Source: Micractinium sp. NFX-FRZ
Taxonomy: Eukaryota; Chlorophyta; Trebouxiophyceae; Chlorellales; Chlorellaceae
Assembly: GCA_029339195.1 (NCBI GenBank)
Contig: JAPTJF010000151.1
Coordinates: 1-64,000, forward strand
Length of the DNA stretch: 64,000 bases
Direction of reading: 5' to 3'
Shown one piece after another: positions 33,956-44,002 of the stretch (its first letter is position 1; the number at the start of each line of letters is the position of its first letter). The position numbers and the translations under genes are program-made. The notes beneath the pieces were generated by a model. That model searched no databases and was not told the DNA's origin. It worked only from the letters and a program-made list of their open reading frames with translations.

Positions 33956-36441
33956 CTAGGGCTCATATGCGATGTCGATCTGGGTGAGGGGGATGCTCTT
34001 GAGGGCACCGCCCAGCACAACAGAGTCGGAGAAGCCCACGCCGCCGGACAGCTTGCACTCCTGAAGGGAGGGCAGGAGGCACGGGGGGAGCAGGTTAGCG
34101 GGGCGGGGCGAGGTCGGGAGGGTGCAGGGCGGGGCTGCAGGGCAAGGCAGGGCCAGCGGGAGCAGGAGCAGGATCGGGAGGGGGAGGGCGGGAGGGGCGG
34201 CAGGCCTGGCAGCGGCTAAGATGGCCTGGCAGAAGAGAGCCCAGGGCGCCCCAAAACGGCCCGGAACGCCCGCCCGACGACAGCCAGCCAGCCAGCCCCC
34301 AGGCCTGCCCACCTTGCCGGTCCAGACGCTGGCGCTCTTGTACTTGTGGGTGCAGGAGCCGGGGGTCTTGGTCATGACCAGCTTGGCGGGCTCGCAGACG
34401 ATCTGCAGGCGGGGGAACCGAGGGTTGCATAGGTTGGATGAACAATTCATTGGGCACCGCTTGTTGGCATGGCAGGAGCGTGGCGGGCGTGCAAGGGCCC
34501 CACCCCACCGTGCAAAGGCACTGGTGCCACCTGCTTGGCCCCTTGAGCTGGGCATGCAGGCCGCTGGCCATTCCATCCCAGCCTCCCCAACCACCTCAGC
34601 CCTGTGCTGTTGGCAGGCTAGAAGCCTCACCTGCTTGGTCTTGGCCTCGAGCACGCAGACCTTGGGGGTGACGGCGATGGTGACCTGGGGGCCCACGCAC
34701 TCGGCGGGCACCTTCTCAGAGGGGGTGAACCTGGGGCAGGCAGGAAGGGGTGGGGGGCAGCGGGCGGGGGGAGGTGAGCCGATGGGGTGGCTGGCGGCGG
34801 TCTCAGCGTTTCGCCTGCCCCCCGCCCAACGCTTCCCAACCCCTCCGGCCAGCGCTCCAGCCGTCAGCCCTGGCCGCCCAGCCCACTCACTCATCCTCAG
34901 TGCAGAGAACGCGTCCCACTGCTGCGCCTGCGCCCGCACAACGCCCCCAACCTCTTCTCACTGCTGCCCCCCGCCCCCGCCCAACACCCCCGCCCTCTTC
35001 CCCAGCACTCCTCTCTGCCGGCACTCCCTTCTGCCAGCGCCGGCTGCCCAGGTCGGCCGCCCAGCCCGCCCCACTCACTCCTCCTCGGTGCAGAAGGCGG
35101 ACTCGATGTGGTGCATCGACTTAGTGAGGTCCTTGACGGAGCGGATGTCGGTCAGGTTCTTCACGTCGTGGCTGTCCAGGAAGTCGCCCAGGTTGCTGGA
35201 GTAGTCTGCAGGGGGGGGGGGGGGGGGGGGGGGGGGAGAGGATGGCAGCGTGATGCACGCAGGTTAGGGGCAGGTTGTTACAGGTTGTTCAGGCTGCGCG
35301 GTCCAGGAAGTCGCCCAGGTTGCTGGAGTAGTCTGCAGGTTGTTGGAACGTGAGGCAGCAGTGTCGTGAAGACTCGGTATACAGAGGGGGACAGCCGGGG
35401 AGCAGAGGGACACGTGGACGAGGGAGGGCAAAGCAGGCAGGCAGGCGGGGTGGGCGTGGGCGGCGGGCGATGGGGGAGGCGTCACACGGCGGCGCGCTGC
35501 TGCAGCGCACCACCCCCCTTTACTCGCCCAGCCCTGCAATGCGTTAAATTAAAAGAAACACCCAGGAGCTGGGCTCACCAAAGTCGCCCAGGTGGGACCA
35601 GTCGAAGCTGGAGGAGGACCAGGCCTCAGGCACCACGTCCTTCCAGCCGCCGCCCAGCAGGTCGTCAAAGAAACCCTGCACGCTCTGCACACGTGAACAG
35701 AGACAGAGGGGGACTGGGTCAGACGAAGACTGGGTAAGGCGAAGAGGGAAGAGGCAGGGGCAGGGCCCAAGCAGGTCATCAGAAGGACGGCGGAAAAGCG
35801 GTGAGGGCCGGCACACCGCTGCCGCCGCAGTCCCCGAGGCAGGCACGGTCGGGCGGCTGGCTGCCCCCAGCACGCCGCCTTGCCCTGCCTCCCCCAGCCC
35901 GCCTTGTGCTTCGGTGCAGCCTGACCCCCTGCCTCTGCCAGCTCACCGACATGCCCACGGTGTTCAGGCGGCGCTTGTGGGAGGCAGCGGCGAGCGCGTC
36001 GGCGATGGGGTGGGGGCGGCTGCTGCCGGTCTGAACCAGGTTGGACATCATAGACACAGCCTGCTCGTGGCGGTGCTGCACCTCGCCCAGCACCTTCTGG
36101 ATGGACTCCACCACTGCAGAGGGGGAAGGGAGGGCGCGGCGGCGCGGCGGGAGTTACGCGGGAATGGGGGAGCAAGATTCAAGCGCGGCCGTGCCGGCGC
36201 AGGAGCCGAGCGGTCAGCTGCGGCGGCGGGGCAGTGCTCGGGGGCTGGGGCGCGGCTGGGGGGCTCCGAAGCCTGGTGCTCCCGCCCTCACACACCCCGA
36301 GGCAGGCTGGAAGCCGGCCCTCGAGGGCCCGCAGCCCTGCCCTTCGCTGGCCTCACCTTGGGTCGCGATGGCCTGGCCCGGCGACTGTGCGCGGGCGCTG
36401 AGCACCATCAGGCCCAGCAGAAGGATGCAGGCGCGCCGCAT
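33956..36441 (-). CDS. Secreted cysteine-containing protein, paralog 1 (259 aa)
   Basis: Seven exons with matching phases: 36441-36357, 36113-35947, 35684-35579, 35205-35079, 34730-34631, 34402-34313 and 34060-33956. The N-terminus MRRACILLLGLMVLSARAQS is a clear signal peptide, so the mature protein (about 240 residues) enters the secretory pathway. The middle holds a helical stretch (ESIQKVLGEVQHRHEQAVSM) and the conserved blocks WKDVVPEAW, SFDWSHLGDF and DYSSNLGDFLDSHD. The C-terminal half has six conserved cysteines (FCTEE, AECVGP, PKVCVLEA, VCEPAKL, SCTHKYKS, ECKLSGG), compatible with three disulfides, and ends in LGGALKSIPLTQIDIAYEP. I recognise neither family nor function; an extracellular or vacuolar role is inferred. 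It is the paralog of the gene at 55055-57687, with five identical exon lengths. Confidence 0.85.
35211..35236 (+). repeat. Poly-G run (C26 on the coding strand) at a splice acceptor
   Basis: Twenty-six consecutive G, which on the minus strand read as C26 ending at the TGCAG acceptor of exon 4 of the secreted-protein gene. It serves as the pyrimidine tract. Confidence 0.9.
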
Positions 36442-37454
36442 GGCTGCTGCTGCTGCTGCCGCCCGAGTGACCGAGGGAGGGGGCCTTGGGGGAGGCTGGA
36501 GGGCTGGGGCAGCCCGGCCGAGGGGGGAGCGGGAGTGAAACGAAGTGAAGATCGACGGTAGATGGGCGCACGGGCGCTCTTGAGGGCCGGAGAGCCTGCC
36601 TCGGGTGTGTGGAAGAAGGTACGCCGCCAGGCTGGCGCCGCCGCCGCTCCCCGAGGCAGCGAGGCAGGGGTGGGCTTGCGTCAGCCTCCCCCGAGGCAGG
36701 CAGCCGTGCCTGGGCACGCACTCGCAGAGAAATAAACCTTCCTTTGAGGGATTGACGAAGCCCGCTAGCTCCAGGGGAGTTACGTTTAAGGTGGCAGGGC
36801 AGGGCAAGGGCCGGCAGCCTGCCCCTCCATGATGTGGCCAGTCAGTACCCGCTTCCGTAACTGCAGTGCTCATGACAGATCTTGCCTGAATCCGCCTCCG
36901 CTCCATGCGGTTATTAGCTGCATTCAGTATCGTGCAGCATCAAGCGACAGGCTTCCACCTTCATGCAGGCTGGGCAGACGTGGCAACAACTGGTGGTGGT
37001 TGGCAGGCAGTGGTTGGTTGGCTGGAGGTTGCACGGCCCACCTGCGCATGTCGTACCGACTAGCCTCCCAGAAGACGAAGATCCGAGGAAATACTGTGGC
37101 GAGCTCTGGCTAGCTGAAGCACACAACGCGGAAGCAGGGGCAGACTGCATTTGCTAGTCGGTACAGGCTCCTGGCTGCCAGCCGCCCCATCATACTTTTA
37201 AATCGGGGGAAGTATTTAGCGATGCAACTCAATCGCACCATCTACCAAGAAGAAGAGCAGAAACGAACCAGCCAGTCCATTGGGAACACCAGCTGGGCCC
37301 ACCGCTGCGCCGCGCGCGCTGCCGCCACTTCCCGCCGCTCCCGCCCGCCACGTCACCATACTGGGAGCTCTGCGCCGCGGTTCGGCGCTTCTGAGCCCGT
37401 GATCGATTGCCATATAGGCTCCGGGTGGCGTCAGGCAACAATCGGCATAACATC
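36442..37454. promoter_or_regulatory. Divergent promoter region (secreted protein / MCMBP)
   Basis: About 1.0 kb between two oppositely directed start codons. It should contain both promoters and 5' UTRs. AT-rich islands occur near 36729-36738 (TTTATTT on the minus strand) and 37193-37203 (CTTTTAAAT on the plus strand). No specific factor site is recognised. Confidence 0.45.
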
Positions 37455-40400
37455 ATGGAGGCGGTCACGAAGCCACTGGCAGTCGTCAAGGAGCTTTATG
37501 CTGCCCACTCGCCCTCGGATGGCGCGGAATTTGGCGTGAAGGAGCGTTTCTCGGCACTGATGGGCGACCCGGGGCTGGCGGGGCAGGCAAGTTTTTGAAT
37601 GTGGGACATGCGCCGGATGGTTGCCCGAAGGCGCGCCTGACCGCGTGATATGGCTCCAATGCAGGTGCCCATGCTCACTGAGGACACCTCGGAGCTGCTG
37701 CCCAACCAGTGCCTCGTCCGGTTCAGGGGCATGGTGAGCGGCTCGCTTTTGCTGGCGTCATCGTGGGCTCAGCCGTGCGCAATGCAGCATGGAAGCAGAT
37801 CGACGTCTTTTGGCGCGACCTTAAAGGCTCCCGGCTCGTCGCCGCTGCCGCTGCCGCCTTCCCGCCGCTGCCGCCGCCGCTGCTCGCTGCTCGCCTCTCC
37901 TGCCAGGAGCAACACTTCACAGCCTCCTCTGTGCACTGTCTGCCCAGGTGGCCGACATGCTGAACCCGGAGTACTACGTGGGCGAGTTCCAGCGGCCCGA
38001 CGGCAGCTGGGTCACCGCCAAATATGCCGACCAGGTGCAGAAGCGGCTGCACCCCTCACCTGGCCTCGTTCACTGTGCCACTCTGCACGCCTGCCTGCCA
38101 CTGGCTACCAGCAGCAGCCTATCTGGCGCTGCGGGCCCATTGCCTGCCTGCGGCCCTTGCCAGCGACCGCAATGCGTGCGCCCCTTGTTGGGTGCTGCCC
38201 TGCTGCCCTGCCGTTCCCCGGGTTCTGTGCTGCTGTGCTCAGCAGCGCCCTGCTGGACCATTCAGCTGGCGGGGCGATGCCTGAGCAAGCGGCCCCGCCC
38301 CGCAGCATGCTCTCTCTTCTCGTGTCTCTCAACAAACCGCTCCCCTGCTGTGCCCCTGCTGTGCCCCTGCTGGGTGCTGCAGGTGGACGATGCAGTGCCT
38401 GAGCAGGGCTCTGGCGGAGGCGCTGGGGAGAGCCGCATTTCGGAGCGCCGCCCGCTGCTGCTGGTGCCGGTGCCCGCGGAGAGCGGCTGGGTGGCAGCGC
38501 CCTGCGCCGCCGCCGCGCGCGCCTCACTGGCGGCAGTGCTGGGTGCTGGCTCCGGCGCGGGCGCTGCAGGCAAGCGGCAGCGGGAGGACGCACATGGAGA
38601 GGAGGAGGACGTCAGCATGACCCTGATGGTTTCGGATGCAACAGGGCAGACAGCGACAGCTGATGACGGGGACAGTGCGGCCAGCCGCGCGCGTCGAGCC
38701 GCCGCGGGTGGCGCCGCCGGCGGGCAGCAGCAGGAGGCGAGCAGCGGCGGTGGTGCCGGGCCGGCAGCTGCGGCGGCGCCTGGCGCCGACCTGCCTGCGG
38801 GCTGCTGCATGGCTTATGTGAGAGGGGGCCGCCTGCGGGTTGGCTCGCCTGGGGTTCGCCCATGTGTTCTGCCCTCAGTGCGCTTGCCATGAGACATGTG
38901 CTCCCTCAGTGCGCTTTTGCCATGAGACACTCACGGTTGAGTAGGTGGATGGACGCTCCAGCTGGCCGGAGGCTGAGTACTCACTTCGTTTCAAGAATCA
39001 TCTGGGCCTGCAGGTGTATGATGACCAGGAGGTGAAGCTGAACGATGTGGTGGAGGTGGTGGGCGTGCTGAGGTGAGGGGTGCTTACCTTGCTCACCTTT
39101 TGCTCACCTTTTGAAGTGCATGGTGCTAGGGGCGCGGGCTGCTGGTGCGGTGGGCGTGCTGGCGTGCGCAACCAACGCACACGCATCTAAGCTTTGTTGA
39201 GGCTGTGATGCGGTCTTGAGGAACAGGTGGTGGGCGTGTGGGGCCACGGATATACCACGGGTTGGAGTGCTCCTCTGAGGGCCCGGGCTCCTCCTCCAGT
39301 GGCGCGGCAGGAGCGCCCTTGCTAACAAGCGGACCGCCGCCAGCGGGGCAGCCTTAGCGTGGGCCGAAAGCTGCTGCGCATCTGCTGACAGCGCATGTGT
39401 TTCTCCGCCTCGGCTGTGCCTGCAGCCGCGTCCCGGAGCTGGCGGCGGCGCACATGCAGCAGGCGGAGGGTGGCCAGGTGAGGCGCCGCTGCTGTGCTGC
39501 CGCCTCTGCTGCATGGTGGACGAAATCCTGGCCCCAACTCATCTCTTGTTTGCATCTAAAACAATTGAAGTAACAACCCTTGTGTTGCAATGGGCTGCAG
39601 GCTGTCTCCATGTTTGTGGACGCCATCCTGGCCTCCCACTGAACACGTGTGCTGAACAAGAGCACTACACACGTGTTGCATCCCACTGCAGGCCGTCTCC
39701 ATGCTTGTGGACGACATCCTGGCCTCCCACCTGCCCACCTCCAAAGTGCCCCGCCTGCATGCCATCCTACTCAGCACAGGTGGGGGGCGGCAGGGTTGGG
39801 TGGGGGTTGGGCTTTGTAGGGGGTGAGGAGCCGGGGCAGCCTGGGTTTGCTTTGGGGATGTACACGCTCTGCGGTGTTACACGTACCGGGGGTATATACA
39901 ATCAACAGCCTGGGTGGGCACTGTGTAAGCTGGGGCCATGGGCTGTGAGGGGCAGGCTGTCAGACGCTGTGTTGTGCGGGCTGCGAGGTGCGGGCTGCGA
40001 GGTGTGGGCTGTGAGGGGCAGGCTGTCTGGGTTAGGCTATGGGGTGCGAGCTGTGCGGGGCAGGCTGTGGGGGCAGGGCTGTGGGGGGCAGCGCTGCAGC
40101 GTCCGGGCGGCAGGGTGGCCAGTTGGCATGTGGATGTCATCTGGAAGCGAGGCAGGCGCGGGTGGTGCGGGCCCCCGCCATCCCCAGCAGCTGCCAACCC
40201 TGCAGCACCCTTTGCGCTGCCTGCCTGCAGAGAGTGCTGCCGCCGCGGGCGGCCCCGCGCCGGCGCTGGCGGCGGCGGCGGCGCCTGAGGCGCGTGCCCG
40301 TGCCCTGGGCTTCCTCTCAATGGTACTGGGGGGCGATGACCTGGCGGCGGAGTACCTCCTGCTGCAGCTTCTGGGCAGGTGCGCAGCTTGCAGGGCAGGG

Positions 40401-41621
40401 CGTTGATTCCACTGGGCTGGGGCGTTGACGGGCTCAAGAGGACTCGAGCAGACAGGGAGCCGGCTGCCGGCCCACCCTGCCGCCTGAGCGCACGCACCGC
40501 CGCCACTGACTAGCCTGCCCGCTTGCTTCCCCAGCTCTGCCGCTCCTGTCGGCCCCGTCACTGCCTGCCTGCCTGCCTGCCTGCGCCTGCAGGGTGCACC
40601 ACCGCACTGCTGAGTCAGCAGTGGGCACCCTGGCGCTCAACCTTGTAGCAGAGCCCAACAGCCCGGCAGCCGCCGCGGCCGCCGCCCCCGCCGCACCACA
40701 GCAGGCGCAGCAGCAGCAGCTGTCGCCGCTTGGCGCAGCACTGGCGGCCGCGCTGCAGGCGCTGGCGCCCCGCTGCCTGGCGCTGCCGCTGTCCATTCCG
40801 GCGCTGAATGCGCGCCCCTGGTGGCCGCGGCGGGACCAGAACAGCCAGCGGCTGGTTGGCGGGCCGCTGCAGCTGGCAGGCAACACGCAGGTAGGATGGG
40901 TGGGAGCGCCTGGGCAGGTGTGGTGAACTGTGTGTGGGTGGGCGGCCCCAGGCGGGACCAGAACAGCCAGGATCCGGTCAGGGGGCCAGTCTGCAGGCAC
41001 ACCAATTGCACGTCTGGATGAGCTCAATGACAGCGCCGGCTGTTCCTACCCCAGTTGAACCCGCTGTCACCTTCTGCCACAGGTGCTGCTGGACGAGGCC
41101 GTGATGTCGGCGGGCACCATCAACGAAGTTGGGCTGCGCAACATGGCGGTGCGTGGTGTGGGGGAAGCGGTTGTTGAGAGGGGCAAGTTTCAGGCGGGGG
41201 TGCGCCACGGTGCCCTGGAAGGGCCTACGACTTCAAGTCCTTCGCTCATCCAGCTAAGCGCACATGCGTATGTTGGCTTCTCTGTGGCACACTCACACAC
41301 ACCGCCCCTCCGCCACCGCGTGGGTCCTCCTCGCAGGCCCTGCACACGCTCATGCAGCGCCAGCGCGTGGCCTACGACTTTGAGTACTTTTCGCTGGACC
41401 AGCCCTCTGACGCCCCCGTAACCGTCCTCTCCCTGGGCAAGTCCCTGCTGAAGGAGGCCGTGGGGGTGACCCTGCCCCTGCGCCCCACCGCGCCGCTGGG
41501 TGAGCACAGGGGAGCCGTGGGGTGACCCTGGGGGAGGGGGTGTTTGACGGCGTGCGGAGCGGGTGCACAGGGCGGGGAAGCGGTGCGCTGCGAGGCGGGA
41601 GGCGCGGTGGTTGCTGGTGTG

Positions 41622-41657
<36 letters not shown>

Positions 41658-43029
41658 TCGCAAACACACGGCTTGGTCGTTTTGCTCCCCGCCTCCCACG
41701 CCCGGATCTCCCTAGCTGATAGGGGTGCGTCTGCCTCCTCTGCTGACCTGGCGCTGACACCTTGATTTCTGCCCGCCTTTTCTGCGCACCCAACCCACCT
41801 TCCCCGCCCCCCCCTGCAGCCGACGCGGGCGCGGTGGCTGCTGCCGCCTCCTCCGCTGACCTGGCGCCCCTGCGCGCCTACCTGGCGGCCGCCCGCTGCG
41901 CCGACTTTGCCATTGGCCCAGACATGGAGGCCTTCCTGCAGCAGGGTGGGTGGGTGGCAGGCGTAGATTGATCTTCCAGGGACGGGCATTATGCTGTACA
42001 CATGGTAGGGCAGGTGACTTGCCAATGGCCCAGAGCTGGGTGGCCACCCTGCAGCAGGGTGGGTGGTGGGCGCGGGTTGGTGGTGTTGGGCTGCGGGGGA
42101 TACAGTCAAAAGGCGGGGCAAGGCAGGGCAGGTTTGTTGCGTTGCCATCGGCCCAGAGATGGCGGCCCTCCCTGCAGCAGGGTGGGTTGAGGGCATTTGC
42201 TGTCGGACAAGCCGTGGGCAGAGTTGCCTGGAAGCTTACTGCTGCCCTTGGCTTGATTTCGTTTCAGCTTTCCCAACCCAACACCCTCGGTATAACTGTA
42301 TCCTCTCCTTGCAGAGCTGGCTGGCAGCTGACTGGCGCCCTCGGATTGGCTTTGAACCTTGTGTGTCATGTCATGTTATGTCCCCATGCAGAGCTGGCGG
42401 GTGCGCGGCAGAAGGACCGGGAGGTCACCGAGGCCACCTTCCACACCTGGATGAATGTGAGTGGGCCGAGGGCTTGCATCCTTGGTGTGCACTGGTAGCA
42501 GTGGGAGCGAGCGGGGGAGAGAATGGCAGTTGGGGTGGTCGAGGGGAGGAGGGCAACTGCCCTCCAGCAGGAGAAAGCCCGAGAGGGTGCCAGGTCAGCT
42601 CCTCCCTCCCGTGAGCCGAGGGCTCCTTCCCCTGGTGGATGAGTGGGAGGTGGGTGGTGAGGGGGAAGGATCAAGCTGGGATACAAAACCGAAGGGCTGG
42701 GAGGTCTCTCACTCCTACCTTTCTGCACATAGACGCACGACAGGAATGCTTGACATTGTCAAATCGCCTCCGTCTGCATGACGGCCCCAGCCCTGGCGCA
42801 GCCGTCTTGCGGCTGCTGGGCGCCGAGCCGGCCTGCCCACCTGCCCCTTTCCTGCTGCAACCCACGTCGCCCCTCTCTGCCCCTCTGCTGCACATTCACC
42901 TGATCACTGCAGCTGGCGCGGCTGCTGGCCCTCAGCCACGGGGAGAGCGAGCTCAGCCGGGAGCGGTGGGCCGCCATGCGGCAGCTGGAGGCGGCCCGGG
43001 CGGCCCGCATGGCACCGCAGCAGGCATAG
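37455..43029 (+). CDS. MCMBP: MCM complex-binding protein (MCMBP / ETG1)
   Basis: Fourteen exons with matching phases: 37455-37586, 37665-37733, 37948-38034, 38383-38817, 39014-39072, 39426-39477, 39692-39779, 40231-40378, 40593-40890, 41083-41148, 41337-41499, 41820-41945, 42392-42456 and 42913-43029; 634 residues, close to animal MCMBP (about 640). MCMBP/ETG1 binds MCM3-7, helps unload and protect the replicative helicase and supports sister-chromatid cohesion. Family matches in order: CLVRFRGMVADMLNPEYYVG, ERRPLLLVPVPAESGWV, VYDDQEVKLNDVVEVVGVL, VPRLHAILL, ALGFLSMVLGGDDLAAEYLL, VLLDEAVMSAG, VAYDFEYFSLDQP, and the C-terminal ELSRERWAAMRQLEAARA. KRQRED near residue 160 is a possible nuclear signal. 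Intron 1 appears to use a GC donor (GCAAGT). The last 13 codons are duplicated after the stop. Confidence 0.95.
39591..39645 (+). pseudogene. Decayed copy of MCMBP exon 7 start
   Basis: GGCTGCAG|GCTGTCTCCATG plus 41 further bases closely match the true exon 7 start (acceptor at 39691). The frame AVSMFVDAILASH then meets TGA, so inclusion would truncate the protein. Offset to the functional copy is 90 bp. Confidence 0.85.
41621..41656 (+). repeat. (GCCT)9 microsatellite
   Basis: Nine perfect GCCT units in intron 11 of MCMBP. Confidence 0.93.
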
Positions 43030-43145
43030 CGCATGCGGGCGGCCCGCATGGCACCACAGCAGGCATAGCACACACGGCTGGCCTGCCGTGCACCACAGCA
43101 GCAGGCGTGAGCGGCGGCCCGCCTGGCGCCACAGCAGCAGGAGCG
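42998..43145 (+). repeat. MCMBP: Tandem copies of the MCMBP C-terminal codons and stop
   Basis: The unit CGGCCCGCATGGCACC(G/A)CAGCAGGCATAG occurs at the end of the coding exon and again 39 bp later. Two further decayed copies end in TGA (43108-43110) and in a lost stop. All units stay in one reading frame. Confidence 0.9.
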
Positions 43146-44002
43146 AGGCAGGAGGCGTGGAGCTTTCGTGGCTTTTTGAAGCGGCTCCCATGCGTGTTCT
43201 GGGAAGCCCTGGTTGCAGTGGCCTGCTGCCCCTCGTGCTCGGTCTGACTGGTTGTTGTTTGCAGCATTGTATGCCTGTCTCAATTTCTTTCATGGCGTGC
43301 CCATCTCGGCAGCAGGCTGCCGTTGGCATTGTAAGCAAACACTTGCTATGGCTGAAGCACGCACGACGAGTGAGGAGCTTCTTGGCAGCAGTTGCCAGGA
43401 GCAGCAGGTGTCAGTCCCAGTGCCAGTGCCAGTGGACGGGGCAGGACAGGGGCACCTGCATCAGCAAACTCCGGTGAAACATCTGCCCCCTCTGCCCATC
43501 TGGGGCAGTGGGGCAGTGCCGCCAGGCGGCCGACAAGCATGCAGCTTCCTGGGCTGTTGACTGCCACGCCGGGCATGCACTTGCAGGCAGCTCGCATGCC
43601 ACTGGCGTGCACCCCGCCTGCTTGCGCTGCTGCACCTGGCGGGAGGCCCTGGTGGGCTGACATCCCTGTATACCGCCTGCCCAGCGAGCCATCAAGCAAC
43701 CGCCCAGCGGGATCACAAGCAGACCACATTTGCGAATGTTGATCGGTGCCAGCTTTCATGCCGACAGCTGCTCCCGTGCCCTGAACACACTACTGCCAGA
43801 TGGTTTGTGACTCGAGCTGGGTGCCATTTGCAAGGGTTTGGTGCGCACACAAGCACTGAAGAAGTTGCACAGGCATGCACAGTGTTGGGGGGGGTGAGGC
43901 GGTGCAGCGGCAGCACTTGGGTGCAGCGAGATCATGCTTTCCAGGGCAGCCATGCGTTGAAATGAGTTGAGGGGGCATCACACGGTCTCATCCCATCTCA
44001 TC
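43030..44002. other. Convergent 3' region of MCMBP and the zinc-finger gene
   Basis: No gene is recognised. It starts with the stop-codon repeats. TGTAA at 43330-43334 is the likely poly(A) signal of MCMBP. Confidence 0.5.
43330..43334 (+). terminator. Candidate poly(A) signal TGTAA
   Basis: TGTAA lies about 300 bases after the MCMBP stop codon. Confidence 0.45.
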
